From: an uncultured Christensenella sp. | GTDB taxonomy: Bacteria > Bacillota > Clostridia > Christensenellales > UBA3700 | Assembly (NCBI GenBank): GCA_910583735.1 | Contig: CAJTXS010000023.1 | Span: 1-22,914 of the forward strand | Length of the DNA stretch: 22,914 nt | Direction of reading: 5' to 3' | Shown: one piece after another, positions 1 through 7,001 of the stretch | Position numbering within the stretch: the first letter of the stretch is position 1 | Layout of the letters: each line of letters begins with the position of its first letter | The notes under the pieces: generated by a model | Databases searched by the model: none | What the model was told of the DNA's origin: nothing | What the model saw: the letters and a program-made list of their open reading frames with translations, nothing else | Made by a program: the position numbers and the translations under genes

Positions 1-204
1 TATACATATCTATCATTATACCGCACAAACACATAAGATGCGTAACAGCGTCTATGCACAAAAAAATTAGTAAATCTCGACAATTTACTTATCATCTTTA
101 CGGTTTTCGGCAATGTTTTTACCCTACTTTAGTTAAGTATAACATATTTTTTTTAACTTTTCAACATTTTTTCGAAAAAAATTTCGAAAAAAATTTCAAA
201 AAAT

Positions 205-266
205 CGAAAAAATTGAACACTCTATTAAGTTTTGAACCGTATGAGTCCAAAATCAATAGAGTGTTC
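205..266 (-). terminator. Probable intrinsic terminator (12-bp stem)
   Basis: The arms GAACACTCTATT (215-226) and AATAGAGTGTTC (255-266) are perfect inverted repeats around a 28-nt loop. Read on the minus strand the stem is followed by AATTTTTTCGATTTTTT, a good U tract, so it could end transcripts coming from the transposase. Read on the plus strand it is followed by TTTTATTTA, so it may work both ways. The long loop is unusual for a terminator. Confidence 0.5.
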
Positions 267-285
267 TTTTATTTATGTCCATTTT

Positions 286-307
286 AGCCCGTTTTAAGGG
301 CTTTTTT
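286..307 (+). terminator. Short terminator-like hairpin
   Basis: AGCCC (286-290) pairs with GGGCT (298-302) across a 7-nt loop, and a run of six T follows on the plus strand. The stem is short. No plus-strand gene is visible upstream inside the window, so it may serve a gene beyond the left edge. Confidence 0.4.
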
Positions 308-411
308 ATGAGTTTTATTGTAATCTTTAATTTGGACAGTTTTTCTTAAAAAGCGTAAAATTGCAATGTAAACAGCTGAAAAGTTTATATCTGAACCTCT
401 GCTGTCCTATT

Positions 412-1011
412 TTACTCTATTGAAGTATAATAATCTTGCTCCTTTTTCAGCGGTGTCCTATAACTGTTTTGATAATGCGGTCGCTTTTCATTGTAGAAAA
501 TCATATATTCATCAACCGATTTGTAAAACTCATTTTCGGATTTGAATTTACGCCTATACAGCTCTTCCCTTTTCATAGATGAAAAGAAACTTTCCATCAC
601 CGAATTGTCGTATGGAACATAAGGTCTTGAAAAGGACTGCTCTACATTCAGTTTTATTAAATACGTTTGAAACGTTTTACAGCAATAGTTTCCGCCATTA
701 TCCGAGTGAAACATTAATCCGCTCTGCGGCTGTCTGTTTATGTATGCTATTTTTAAAGTACTTTTAGTTAATTGCATACTGTTCTTTATTCCGATTTTAT
801 AACCCACCACCGCTCTGGAATACAAATCTAAAATCACGCAGATATAAAAATTCTTTTCTTTTAATCTAAACATAGTAATATCGCTTACCCATACTTGATT
901 AGGCTTTAAAGGATTAAACTGCTGTTGCAACAAATTGCGGTTTCTCTTCTTCTCTTTATCGTAAAGACTCTTCGCTTCCTGACGAATACTTTTAATCCCA
1001 ATATCCCGCAT
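412..1011 (-). CDS. IS3-family transposase, catalytic (OrfB-like) part
   Basis: This is the C-terminal integrase part of an IS3-type DDE transposase, which cuts and rejoins DNA at the element ends. The retroviral-integrase (rve) core is clear: WVSDIT supplies the first Asp, FHSDNGGNY the second, and NSVMESFF the catalytic Glu, followed by the usual tail KREELYRRKF and FYNEKRPH. The listed start is an internal Met (MRDIG). It has no obvious Shine-Dalgarno sequence, and the protein similarity continues upstream in the same frame through a TAG codon into the HTH part, so this is more likely the far side of a nonsense mutation than an independent gene. All three catalytic residues are intact, so the domain would be active only if the amber codon were suppressed or supplied in trans. 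Confidence 0.8.
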   Translation of the reverse strand: MRDIGIKSIRQEAKSLYDKEKKRNRNLLQQQFNPLKPNQVWVSDITMFRLKEKNFYICVILDLYSRAVVGYKIGIKNSMQLTKSTLKIAYINRQPQSGLMFHSDNGGNYCCKTFQTYLIKLNVEQSFSRPYVPYDNSVMESFFSSMKREELYRRKFKSENEFYKSVDEYMIFYNEKRPHYQNSYRTPLKKEQDYYTSIE

Positions 1012-1050
1012 TAAAAGCCTTACCGTTTTTTCTCCTGCTTTTATCCCCTG

Positions 1051-1539
1051 CTATTTCAATACCGCCATTATCTTACCAGCTCCGAATATCTGGTTGCTGT
1101 CATCGTAAATCTTTTGTGTCTTTTCCCGTAATTCTTCTCTCCTTTGAACGTAAACGGTATTTTGCTTTTTGTTCCTTAAAATGTGATTGTAAAAAGTCCC
1201 CCTTGATACGTCTAACGCTTCACATAATATATGAACGCTATGCTGCCCATATAATTCTTCCAATGCATACAGTTTGTCTTTCAACGGTGAATTGTAATTG
1301 CAGTTTATTGTTTTATATATTCCAACAATCTCTTCTAAACGTTTAACTTTACCTTGCAGCCGTTTATAACTTACTACGCTTATTACGTTTCCATTATCCT
1401 TTTGCCCTTCACGAAATTTTTTAACCCATAAATACAGCGTGCTGCGTGATATGCCTATTTCGCTTATTATTGCCAATGCGCTTTCGCCTGACAAATACCT
1501 CTTTACCGCAATCTCTTTTTGTTCTTTTGTCGTCCTCAT
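1051..1539 (-). CDS. IS3-family transposase, N-terminal HTH part ending at an in-frame amber codon
   Basis: This 162-aa product has an N-terminal helix-turn-helix (about residues 5-45, with ISEIGISRSTLYLWVKKF as the recognition region), a helical linker (KRLQGKVKRLEEIV), and the HTH_21-like start of the catalytic half (LDVSRGTFYNHIL). It stops at TAG after AGKIMAVLK. The next in-frame residues (QGIKAGEKTVRLLMRD) continue the family pattern, so the codon is read here as a nonsense mutation and not as the usual IS3 minus-one frameshift. I chose ATG 1539 because GGAGG lies 6 nt upstream; the frame remains open to 1575, but that extra part is the arm of a hairpin. Likely a dead or attenuated transposase. 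Confidence 0.75.
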   Translation of the reverse strand: MRTTKEQKEIAVKRYLSGESALAIISEIGISRSTLYLWVKKFREGQKDNGNVISVVSYKRLQGKVKRLEEIVGIYKTINCNYNSPLKDKLYALEELYGQHSVHILCEALDVSRGTFYNHILRNKKQNTVYVQRREELREKTQKIYDDSNQIFGAGKIMAVLK

Positions 1540-1551
1540 TTTGAACCTCCA

Positions 1552-1600
1552 TAAAATAAAAATATAACCGAGCAACGGAAATCGTTGCTCGGTTATATTT
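1552..1600 (-). terminator. Intrinsic terminator of the three-gene defence-like operon
   Basis: A long perfect stem (AATATAACCGAGCAACG at about 1560-1577 with its complement ending near 1599, loop of about 5 nt) lies 20 nt past the stop of the DUF4238 gene. On the minus strand it is followed by TTTTTATTTTA. It fits a Rho-independent terminator ending the 4859-1618 operon and insulating it from the transposase. Confidence 0.8.
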
Positions 1601-1617
1601 TAACTTAATTGCATGAT

Positions 1618-2847
1618 TTAGATACTTAAACTTGCTTGATATTTATTGTTAATAATTTTATATAGATCTGTATAATCCACTCTCGGCACGTATGGATACG
1701 AATTTAGAATTTTATATTTAACAATACTCCCAACCGCCTTATTCAAAGATGAAAATCCTAACGTAGTATTAATTCTATCTAAAAATAAAGTATTACAATA
1801 TCTTGTTTCAGCTCTTGTGAGTTGTTTTATACTGTATATATATCTGTCGCCTTGATGATATTTAGGTACTATACTTGTTTGTGGATAAATATATTTATTC
1901 TCGTTCGGAGCATATAATTCTTCATTTACAAGTTCAGAAAGATCTTCCAATTTAGGCATCGGATAAAAATTTTTATATGCTTGTCTAAATTTATAAAAAG
2001 GCGCTATCTCCACAATCATACGTTTGGCTGATATTGGAAACATTTCAAAATTTTCATGAAACGACATTACAAAATTTAATTGTTTATATATTTCTTGACG
2101 CATGCTTTCATCTTTTTCTAATTGAAATAATCGCATCAAAAAATTTGTTTTCTTCGTATTATGAACAGTTATACCATTCCACCCTTTTTCATTTTCCGAT
2201 GTCATACCTATATCGGTAATTACAAATTCATCTCTTTTATATTCTGAATCCCAAAAAGCAAGATATCCTGCATTAATTACAATAGCCCACCTATGTGCAG
2301 GATATGTTTTATTTGGATGTTTCAAAATTTCTTCGGGCGAACCATCAGTAGCCAAAATTACATCAATCGTCCGCATCCAATAATCATAAGGCGTTTCATT
2401 AGGTATTTGAACCTCCTCAAACGGTTTTGCCGTTGCTTTTATCGCTTCTTCCTTGGATAATCCTTGCTTTATAAATAAGTCGGTTAGGTCATCATAAAAT
2501 CTCTTTTCTTTTTGTAAAAACTGCTCATTACCCATACTGCGAATAACAGATATCAAAAGAAACTTCTTTACTAACCTTAATTCTGCACGAGACAATTCAA
2601 TTGTATTATCGCATTTTAATACTTTCTCTGATAAAAGTTTCGCAAAATGCATTTCAAGTTTTATATTGAGCTTGTCCTCAATATCATCGCTATAAAACCC
2701 TTTTTCCGCATATGCTTTCTCGAGTTTCACATTTTCTTTAAACTCGCCTGTTTTAATATTGTAAAGGCAGAGCTTATCCGAGAACTTTTTTAATATAAAT
2801 TGTGGTACATAATGCGAGTTTTTCATACTTTTAATGCTTATAATCAA
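1618..2847 (-). CDS. DUF4238 family protein, third gene of defence-like operon
   Basis: A 409-aa protein whose N-terminus carries the DUF4238 signature (NSHYVPQFILKKFS, then LYNIKTGEF and the KAYAEKGFYSDD region). The biochemical activity of DUF4238 is not established to my knowledge; members are often found in accessory and defence loci. No signal peptide or membrane segment is visible. I kept the TTG start at 2847 because AGAGG sits 7 nt upstream and the TTG overlaps the stop of the PIN gene (TTGA), which implies translational coupling. An ATG at 2826 is the alternative but has no Shine-Dalgarno sequence. The gene is the last of a three-gene minus-strand operon and is followed by a strong terminator. 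The role is inferred only from its company: an effector partner or regulator of the two RNase-like proteins. Confidence 0.85.
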   Translation of the reverse strand: MIISIKSMKNSHYVPQFILKKFSDKLCLYNIKTGEFKENVKLEKAYAEKGFYSDDIEDKLNIKLEMHFAKLLSEKVLKCDNTIELSRAELRLVKKFLLISVIRSMGNEQFLQKEKRFYDDLTDLFIKQGLSKEEAIKATAKPFEEVQIPNETPYDYWMRTIDVILATDGSPEEILKHPNKTYPAHRWAIVINAGYLAFWDSEYKRDEFVITDIGMTSENEKGWNGITVHNTKKTNFLMRLFQLEKDESMRQEIYKQLNFVMSFHENFEMFPISAKRMIVEIAPFYKFRQAYKNFYPMPKLEDLSELVNEELYAPNENKYIYPQTSIVPKYHQGDRYIYSIKQLTRAETRYCNTLFLDRINTTLGFSSLNKAVGSIVKYKILNSYPYVPRVDYTDLYKIINNKYQASLSI

Positions 2848-3938
2848 AAATCATCCTCTTCATATATTTGTTCCCAGCTTGAGTCTGAATCATCCAAACT
2901 AATAGGTATAGGATAAGGATTTATAATTTTCACCCTGCTAACAGTAGCGGAATTATCAATATCATTAAGGTCAAACTTTATTTCAATTTCACACTCAACA
3001 TCTACTGATGCATCCTTAAACTCCACTTCACTATTTACTCGATATATATATTCATGCTCTTCGCTGTCCCACACTGAACTCATATCATCAAAAACAGTTG
3101 CTCTACCACAAACATATAATTCTGCTGTACATTTTATAATTACCATATCGTTAGTTAATTTTAGTATAACTAAATCGTTATATAAGTATTTAACTTTTAT
3201 TTCTGTTATTTCGAGATCATCGTCAACAAGTTCGTAATCATCAATATCATAACATTCACCATCTGCCATATCGTTTATTTTATTTTTAATTTCTTGTTCT
3301 AAAATACCAAATAAAATATCAACAATATCTGTTTCTTCTTGCAATAAATTAATAGCTTCATCTAATGATTTTGTAAAAATCACATTTGAAATACCGTTAA
3401 GTGCTTCTTCCCAGTCAGCGTCACTACTTAATACTAATATGGATTTATTTTCATCGGCTAAATATTTTTTAACAGACTCTATTACAAATGCATCAGGGAA
3501 TTCGCTTTTCTTCTCGCCTGATTTTTTAAATGGAGCAGTATTGCTAAAGTATTGACTAAAAATCTTATCAGCATTGGGATATGGCAATTTGTGTGCATTT
3601 TTATAAGTATTTTCAAACACATCAACTATTTTTTGATTTATATCAATATTTACTAACTGTTCACCAAATGACTCATATGACACTTTTAAGAATTGAAGCA
3701 AATCTTTATTTTTTTCAAAAGTACTAAATAGTTTACGAAATCGACTAACAGCTATTGATTCACTTATATGCTTTATTATCTCTTTATGCAGAATATCTTG
3801 ATCTAAAAGTATTATCCCTTTATCTACTATAAGTTCATAAAATGCTGGAACTGTAGAACTATTAATACCCAAGAAATCACATTGATTATTGACTAATACG
3901 GATGTATCTATTATTACTGCATCTATAGTTTTTCTCAT
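2844..3938 (-). CDS. PIN-domain (DUF4935-like) putative ribonuclease
   Basis: A 364-aa protein with an N-terminal PIN-like nuclease domain (about residues 5-205). Acidic residues sit where PIN folds bind metal: D11 in VIIDTSVLV, E53 in DILHKEIIKH, D149 in EFPDAFVIES, and D173/D175 in VLSSDADWEE. This pattern resembles PIN_12/DUF4935. PIN domains cleave RNA with divalent metal. Residues about 210-364 form a separate, very acidic, beta-rich domain (many DD/DE pairs) that I do not recognise. It could bind the partner protein or regulate the nuclease. The start is supported by AGAGGG 6 nt upstream of ATG 3938. The gene follows the Abi_C gene by 27 bp and overlaps the DUF4238 gene by 4 bp. Confidence 0.85.
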   Translation of the reverse strand: MRKTIDAVIIDTSVLVNNQCDFLGINSSTVPAFYELIVDKGIILLDQDILHKEIIKHISESIAVSRFRKLFSTFEKNKDLLQFLKVSYESFGEQLVNIDINQKIVDVFENTYKNAHKLPYPNADKIFSQYFSNTAPFKKSGEKKSEFPDAFVIESVKKYLADENKSILVLSSDADWEEALNGISNVIFTKSLDEAINLLQEETDIVDILFGILEQEIKNKINDMADGECYDIDDYELVDDDLEITEIKVKYLYNDLVILKLTNDMVIIKCTAELYVCGRATVFDDMSSVWDSEEHEYIYRVNSEVEFKDASVDVECEIEIKFDLNDIDNSATVSRVKIINPYPIPISLDDSDSSWEQIYEEDDF

Positions 3939-3965
3939 TTTATTCCCTCTTAAGTTTTTTTAACT

Positions 3966-4859
3966 TCATTGCTTTATTAAGCCGACTAATAATAAAATCA
4001 AAGTCGATAAGGCATTTATTTGATATTCCGCCAGGTATTTTTGAACATTATGCGGAATACTCGAACCGTGTCCGCCTTTTTCATTTCTAATGGTTAAAAC
4101 AAGTTCTATGTCATACATTATCTTTTTCTTTGTTTTATCGGGCAAATTTCCGAACGAATCATATGTAAATAACTTATCCCTAACAACGCAGCCATTCAGC
4201 GTTTCTGCATCATTTATGCCGATCTTACGGCAACAAATTTTCATAACGTCTTCTAAACATTTACCGCATAAAAATACCACTTGCTCAAAATTGTCTTTTG
4301 CAAATTCCTCATGAATTTCTTGAAAATGTTGGTTGGCAGCTTTCCATTCAAGTCCGTCTAATAAATTAAAAGCTTCAGATATTACACTATCGTACATAAC
4401 CTCGTTAGCTATTGCTACAACTATGTTGTTTTCAATTCTATAAGGCGCACCATACCTTATTAGTAATTCATTTGTTATTTCGGAAATATTTAATGTTGGT
4501 CGTGGAATATTAATACCATTATATCTTTCAGCCCAATTTAAGTCACGATCGTTTTTAGATTCACAAAATCGATGCTTATCTTTGAATATATCCACTAAAG
4601 CCTGTAAGAAATATTTAAGAGTTATGGTATCCAAATTTCTTACTACTTTTTCTAAAACAATAACATTCTTTTGATAATCAGTAGGCGTATAAGGTGTAAA
4701 AAACCTAATTTCTAAACAATCAAGCATTTTTTCGACATCAGTTATTTTACTTACATTTACATAATCACATGAATTACGTTTTCCTATTTCAGCAAATTCG
4801 TGAAACAGCCACCAAAGTCTATTGTTTAATTGAATGTTCGAATTCATAATACTTTTCAT
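3966..4859 (-). CDS. Abi_C (abortive-infection C-terminal) domain protein with HEPN-like RNase motif
   Basis: A 297-aa soluble protein. The C-terminal third (about residues 184-297) matches the Abi_C pattern: a helix FEQVVFLCGKCLEDVMKI, then IRNEKGGHGSS at 257-267, then a closing hydrophobic helix. R258-N259 to H264 gives an Rx5H spacing that fits the RX4-6H motif of HEPN ribonucleases, with Asn after the Arg as is common. The N-terminal part (1-180) is not recognised; its YQKNVIVLEKVV and NWAERYNGI segments suggest a helical sensor domain. It is the first gene of the operon and has a near-consensus promoter just upstream. No clear Shine-Dalgarno sequence precedes ATG 4859; ATG 4847 (MNSNIQ) with GGATGA about 9 nt upstream is a real alternative. 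Inferred role: toxin or sensor that shuts down translation during phage infection. Confidence 0.8.
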   Translation of the reverse strand: MKSIMNSNIQLNNRLWWLFHEFAEIGKRNSCDYVNVSKITDVEKMLDCLEIRFFTPYTPTDYQKNVIVLEKVVRNLDTITLKYFLQALVDIFKDKHRFCESKNDRDLNWAERYNGINIPRPTLNISEITNELLIRYGAPYRIENNIVVAIANEVMYDSVISEAFNLLDGLEWKAANQHFQEIHEEFAKDNFEQVVFLCGKCLEDVMKICCRKIGINDAETLNGCVVRDKLFTYDSFGNLPDKTKKKIMYDIELVLTIRNEKGGHGSSIPHNVQKYLAEYQINALSTLILLLVGLIKQ

Positions 4860-4881
4860 CCAAAAATTAATTTATATTGCA

Positions 4882-4910
4882 ATTATATCAAAAACTTCGG
4901 CAAAAATCAA
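4882..4910 (-). promoter_or_regulatory. Promoter of the Abi_C / PIN / DUF4238 operon
   Basis: On the minus strand TTGATT (4905-4910) and TATAAT (4882-4887) are separated by exactly 17 bp. Transcription would begin near 4875, only about 15-28 nt before the possible starts at 4859 and 4847. The promoter sits next to repeat copy 1, so the repeat marks the upstream border of this unit. Confidence 0.75.
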
Positions 4911-4918
4911 CAATTTGG

Positions 4919-5037
4919 GGTTTAACCCCTGTGTCTGTCTGCTACCCTTTTCGGCGGTTTACTACGCTACTTTTCATTCATCATTGACAAGAATAATGTC
5001 GTATTTTGTCGAAAAACAAAATACGGCATTTCTTTTT
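4919..5037 (+). repeat. Intergenic structured repeat, copy 1
   Basis: First of three related elements of about 112 bp. The shared landmarks in order are GGTTYAA-CCC, CTGTGTCTGTCTGCT, a CGGCGGTTTA-type stretch, CGCTACTTTTCATTCATCATTGACAAGAATAAT, given here in pieces, and a terminal hairpin. In this copy the hairpin arms are 4995-5008 and 5017-5030 (14 bp with one G-T pair), followed by TCTTTTT. The hairpin end faces the 3' end of the lipoprotein gene. A short plus-strand frame across it is read as spurious because its peptide merely reflects the repeat. Confidence 0.85.
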
Positions 5038-5095
5038 ATAAATTAAATATGATACTATTTCGATATTACCCTGATTATAGGATTTAATGTTAGTT

Positions 5096-5665
5096 TTAAT
5101 GAAATTGGTATTTTATATCTTGCAACATATCGTTTATTATTTGTTCCCAATTCGGGATGATTTGCTTGTTAGAATTTTGTATAAGATTGATTTTTAAATA
5201 ATCTTCATTAAAATTTACAGGTTGAATTTCTTCATTGCATAAAATCCACATTTTTGTATCGTTTAAGTCAATGCTGCTATAATCATTTTTATTTAGATTA
5301 GCAGAAAACTCAAGTTTATATTTAAGAAAAGATATATAATAATTATTATATTTTATATTGATTTTATCTTGCTGTACTTTAATAAGTTTAATTTTAATTA
5401 AGTCGGCATTGTTATGGGCTTCTTTCAAATTAAACCTTGCGCCAACTCCGCTCGGCTCTGATGAAGTTATTTCTTTATTTGTTACCACGGGAAAATAAAT
5501 ATGAATATTTTCTAAATCGCAAACATTATATTCATTGAAAAAATCAATGTCTAAATTATAAACTTCTAACGTCTGTTGCTTTTCGCTAATATTATTTTCT
5601 CCGTTGCATCCACATAACACAAACAACAAAGTAAAAAAACAAAGAACTACACTCTTTAACCGCAT
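5096..5665 (-). CDS. Putative lipoprotein of unknown function
   Basis: A 189-aa protein beginning with a short charged stretch (MRLK), a hydrophobic segment (VVLCFFTLLFVLCG) and a lipobox-like LCGC with Cys20 as the probable lipidated residue. The mature protein would be anchored to the outer face of the membrane. The rest is polar and beta-rich, Asn/Ile/Lys-rich, with no domain I recognise. No good Shine-Dalgarno sequence precedes ATG 5665; the upstream 40 nt are almost pure A/T. It stands alone between repeat copies 1 and 2. Function unknown. Confidence 0.65.
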   Translation of the reverse strand: MRLKSVVLCFFTLLFVLCGCNGENNISEKQQTLEVYNLDIDFFNEYNVCDLENIHIYFPVVTNKEITSSEPSGVGARFNLKEAHNNADLIKIKLIKVQQDKINIKYNNYYISFLKYKLEFSANLNKNDYSSIDLNDTKMWILCNEEIQPVNFNEDYLKINLIQNSNKQIIPNWEQIINDMLQDIKYQFH

Positions 5666-5704
5666 ACTTTATTATATTATTTTAATGTATAAAATATAAT
5701 TTTA

Positions 5705-5817
5705 GGTTCAACCCCTGTGTCTGTCTGCTCCCATTTTCGCCCTTTTAACACGCTACTTTTCATTCATCATTGACAAGAATAATACCGTATTTTGTCGAAA
5801 GATAGAATACGGCATTT
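5705..5817 (+). repeat. Intergenic structured repeat, copy 2
   Basis: Same architecture as copy 1: GGTTCAACCCC, CTGTGTCTGTCTGCT, CGCTACTTTTCATTC, TTGACAAGAATAAT and a terminal hairpin. Here the stem CCGTATTTTGTC (5785-5796) pairs with GATAGAATACGG (5801-5812) through two G-T pairs and closes a GAAA tetraloop. The middle GGCGG block is degenerated. The right end abuts the stop codon of the small membrane ORF at 5818, so the repeat sits directly at the gene's 3' end. Confidence 0.85.
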
Positions 5818-6138
5818 TCATTCTTTCCAAACGCCGTATTCAAGCGAACAACAAAGTATTCCACAGAACACACAATAAAGATAAATCAGTATAAGCATCA
5901 CTATTAAAGACACTAAAACATATTGCTTATTCTTGAACAATTTAACTGCCAACCAACAAGAAAAAATCACGGAGAAAATACTGCTAACCGTCGCCAATAT
6001 ATAAGCGGAAAAACAATATACTGATATTACAAAAACGGAAAAAGCAAAAAACTGAATACCAAAAAGAAATAAATAATTTCGTCCTTTGGTATTCGTTTGC
6101 CATAAATAGAAAAGGCAAACTCCGTAATATGCAAACAA
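5818..6138 (-). CDS. Small membrane protein, possibly a truncated gene
   Basis: A 106-aa very hydrophobic frame with three or four membrane segments (around residues 2-14, 24-45, 46-68 and 74-97). The spacing and the charged turn KLFKNKQY recall the C-terminal half of TspO/MBR-type proteins, but the similarity is by eye and weak. The start is a TTG (6138) with no Shine-Dalgarno sequence, and a TGA lies in frame 9 nt upstream, so the N-terminus is probably missing or shifted. A different frame just upstream (6299-6153) codes for a 48-aa peptide starting MKSQSIRR with one hydrophobic segment. It may be the displaced start of the same decaying gene. It lies between repeat copies 2 and 3. Confidence 0.4.
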   Translation of the reverse strand: MFAYYGVCLFYLWQTNTKGRNYLFLFGIQFFAFSVFVISVYCFSAYILATVSSIFSVIFSCWLAVKLFKNKQYVLVSLIVMLILIYLYCVFCGILCCSLEYGVWKE

Positions 6139-6351
6139 TAAAAATCAACCGATTATAATGAATTGCTTATGCAGTGCGTATGTACTGTTAAACAATTTTG
6201 AAAATATTGCCCTTGATAAATAGTTATACTAAAAATCAGACACGTTAAACTTGTTATCAAAACAGTATATACAACTCGTCTAATACTTTGGGATTTCATA
6301 ATATGTGCCATATTCAATTATATTTTTTGATTAGTCAAATTATAATTGTTA

Positions 6352-6468
6352 GGTTCAATCCCTGTGTCTGTCTGCTACCATTTTCGGCGGTTCAGTACGC
6401 TACTTATCATTCATTATTGACAAGAATAATACCGTGTTTTGCTCTCTTCAAAATACGGTATTATTTAT
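6352..6468 (+). repeat. Intergenic structured repeat, copy 3
   Basis: Third copy, again GGTTCAATCCC, CTGTGTCTGTCTGCT, TTTTCGGCGGTT, CGCTACTTATCATTC, TTGACAAGAATAAT and a hairpin. The stem arms are 6428-6441 and 6449-6462 (14 bp, one G-T), with a CTCTCTT loop unlike the other copies. It is followed by ATTTATTAA. The fourth stem pair is A-T here but G-C in copy 1, so stem pairing is kept while sequence changes. Confidence 0.85.
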
Positions 6469-6515
6469 TAATCTGAATTATACAGATAAATTCGACGCAG
6501 CTTTACTGCATTAAT

Positions 6516-7001
6516 CTACTCTATTACTTTCAAATCTTTGATATCGACGCCGATACAGCCACCGTAATAATTGCCATCTTCGTCAACTCCGGAAAAGTCG
6601 ACTTCTATATAATTCCCCACCGCATCGTTATCAATAACGCAGCCGATATCGCCCTTATGTATGCCGTGCCTTGCATACCTTTCCGCTTCGACAGTGAGTT
6701 CCACTGTGTCGTAATTATTAATCGCAATAGGCGCTATATAATCTCTTGCGCGCGACATGATATTATCTAACCGCGATAACATCTCTTCCTGTATCTCGGG
6801 CGGAAGTTTTTCCTTCTCGAGGACAATATCTTGCCGCTTCACATTTACAATGGCATACTCCCCTATATTATGAGGATTGAAAAACAAGACGGCAATGCCG
6901 GAAGAAGTTTCATTCATGACTACGCCGTGCATTCCTTTATTCAAGTTATTTTTAACGTACGGCTTTTCATTGATTAATTTAATTAAATCCAATCTTTTCA
7001 T
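6516..7001 (-). CDS. Probable immunity protein with two SH3/KOW-like repeats
   Basis: A 161-aa acidic cytoplasmic protein. Two halves share a small beta-barrel style pattern: residues about 14-62 (VKNNLNKGMHGVV ... AVLFFN ... YAIVNVKRQDI) and about 97-160 (DTVELTVEAERYARHGIHKGDIGCVI ... given in part, then YIEVDFSG ... GVDIKDLKVI). The second half resembles DUF4926/KOW-like modules seen in immunity proteins. The ATG at 7001 overlaps the stop of the upstream toxin-like gene as ATGA, with GGAGGG 8 nt upstream inside that gene. This tight coupling is typical of toxin and antidote pairs. Binding and neutralising the product of the upstream gene is inferred and not shown by sequence. Confidence 0.65.
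   Translation of the reverse strand: MKRLDLIKLINEKPYVKNNLNKGMHGVVMNETSSGIAVLFFNPHNIGEYAIVNVKRQDIVLEKEKLPPEIQEEMLSRLDNIMSRARDYIAPIAINNYDTVELTVEAERYARHGIHKGDIGCVIDNDAVGNYIEVDFSGVDEDGNYYGGCIGVDIKDLKVIE

Larger units (their letters stand above)
1..411. other. AT-rich non-coding left edge
   Basis: No credible gene is seen here; the only open frame of any length is low-complexity and lacks a ribosome binding site. From about 168 to 214 the DNA is a near-repetitive run of A tracts punctuated by TTTCGAAAA-type units. It is followed by two hairpins (215-266 and 286-307, listed separately). The stretch 308-411 is the presumed downstream end of the IS3-type element, but I could not fix its terminus. 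Confidence 0.6.
412..1539 (-). mobile_element. IS3-family insertion sequence, core region, ends unresolved
   Basis: The two transposase pieces lie in one reading frame and together make a complete IS3-type transposase: HTH, linker helix, HTH_21-like region, then a DDE integrase core. They are separated only by one TAG codon (1051-1053). I could not find matching terminal inverted repeats: a TGGACAGTTTTT-like sequence lies at about 335-346, but no complementary partner appears upstream of the start codon. The element is therefore probably decayed or lacks one end. A strong hairpin (1560-1599) lies immediately outside its start and most likely belongs to the neighbouring operon. Confidence 0.75.

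Noticed and set aside
332..346. TGGACAGTTTTT-like sequence as the terminal inverted repeat of the IS.
   Set aside because: No complementary copy is found upstream of the transposase start, so the boundary cannot be supported.
1051..1053. TAG recoded as a sense codon in this organism.
   Set aside because: No other gene in the window shows an in-frame TAG inside a conserved region, so a local nonsense mutation is simpler.
4919..6380. Repeat starts (GGTTCAA-CCC ... CTACCA) look like the T-arm and 3' end of a tRNA, as at integration sites.
   Set aside because: The T-stem does not pair over five bases in all copies, the distance from the TTC loop to the CCA-like end is too long, and the CCA-like end is not conserved in copies 1 and 2.
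4919..6468. Integron attC sites between cassettes.
   Set aside because: RYYYAAC-like words occur at the repeat starts, but no matching GTTRRRY lies at the other end, copy 3 deviates, and no integrase gene is in the window.
4834..6476. Two plus-strand frames (4834-5046 and 6288-6476) encode the shared peptide NPCVCLLPFSAV.
   Set aside because: The shared peptide arises from translating the repeat; there is no ribosome binding site, and the flanking parts are unrelated.
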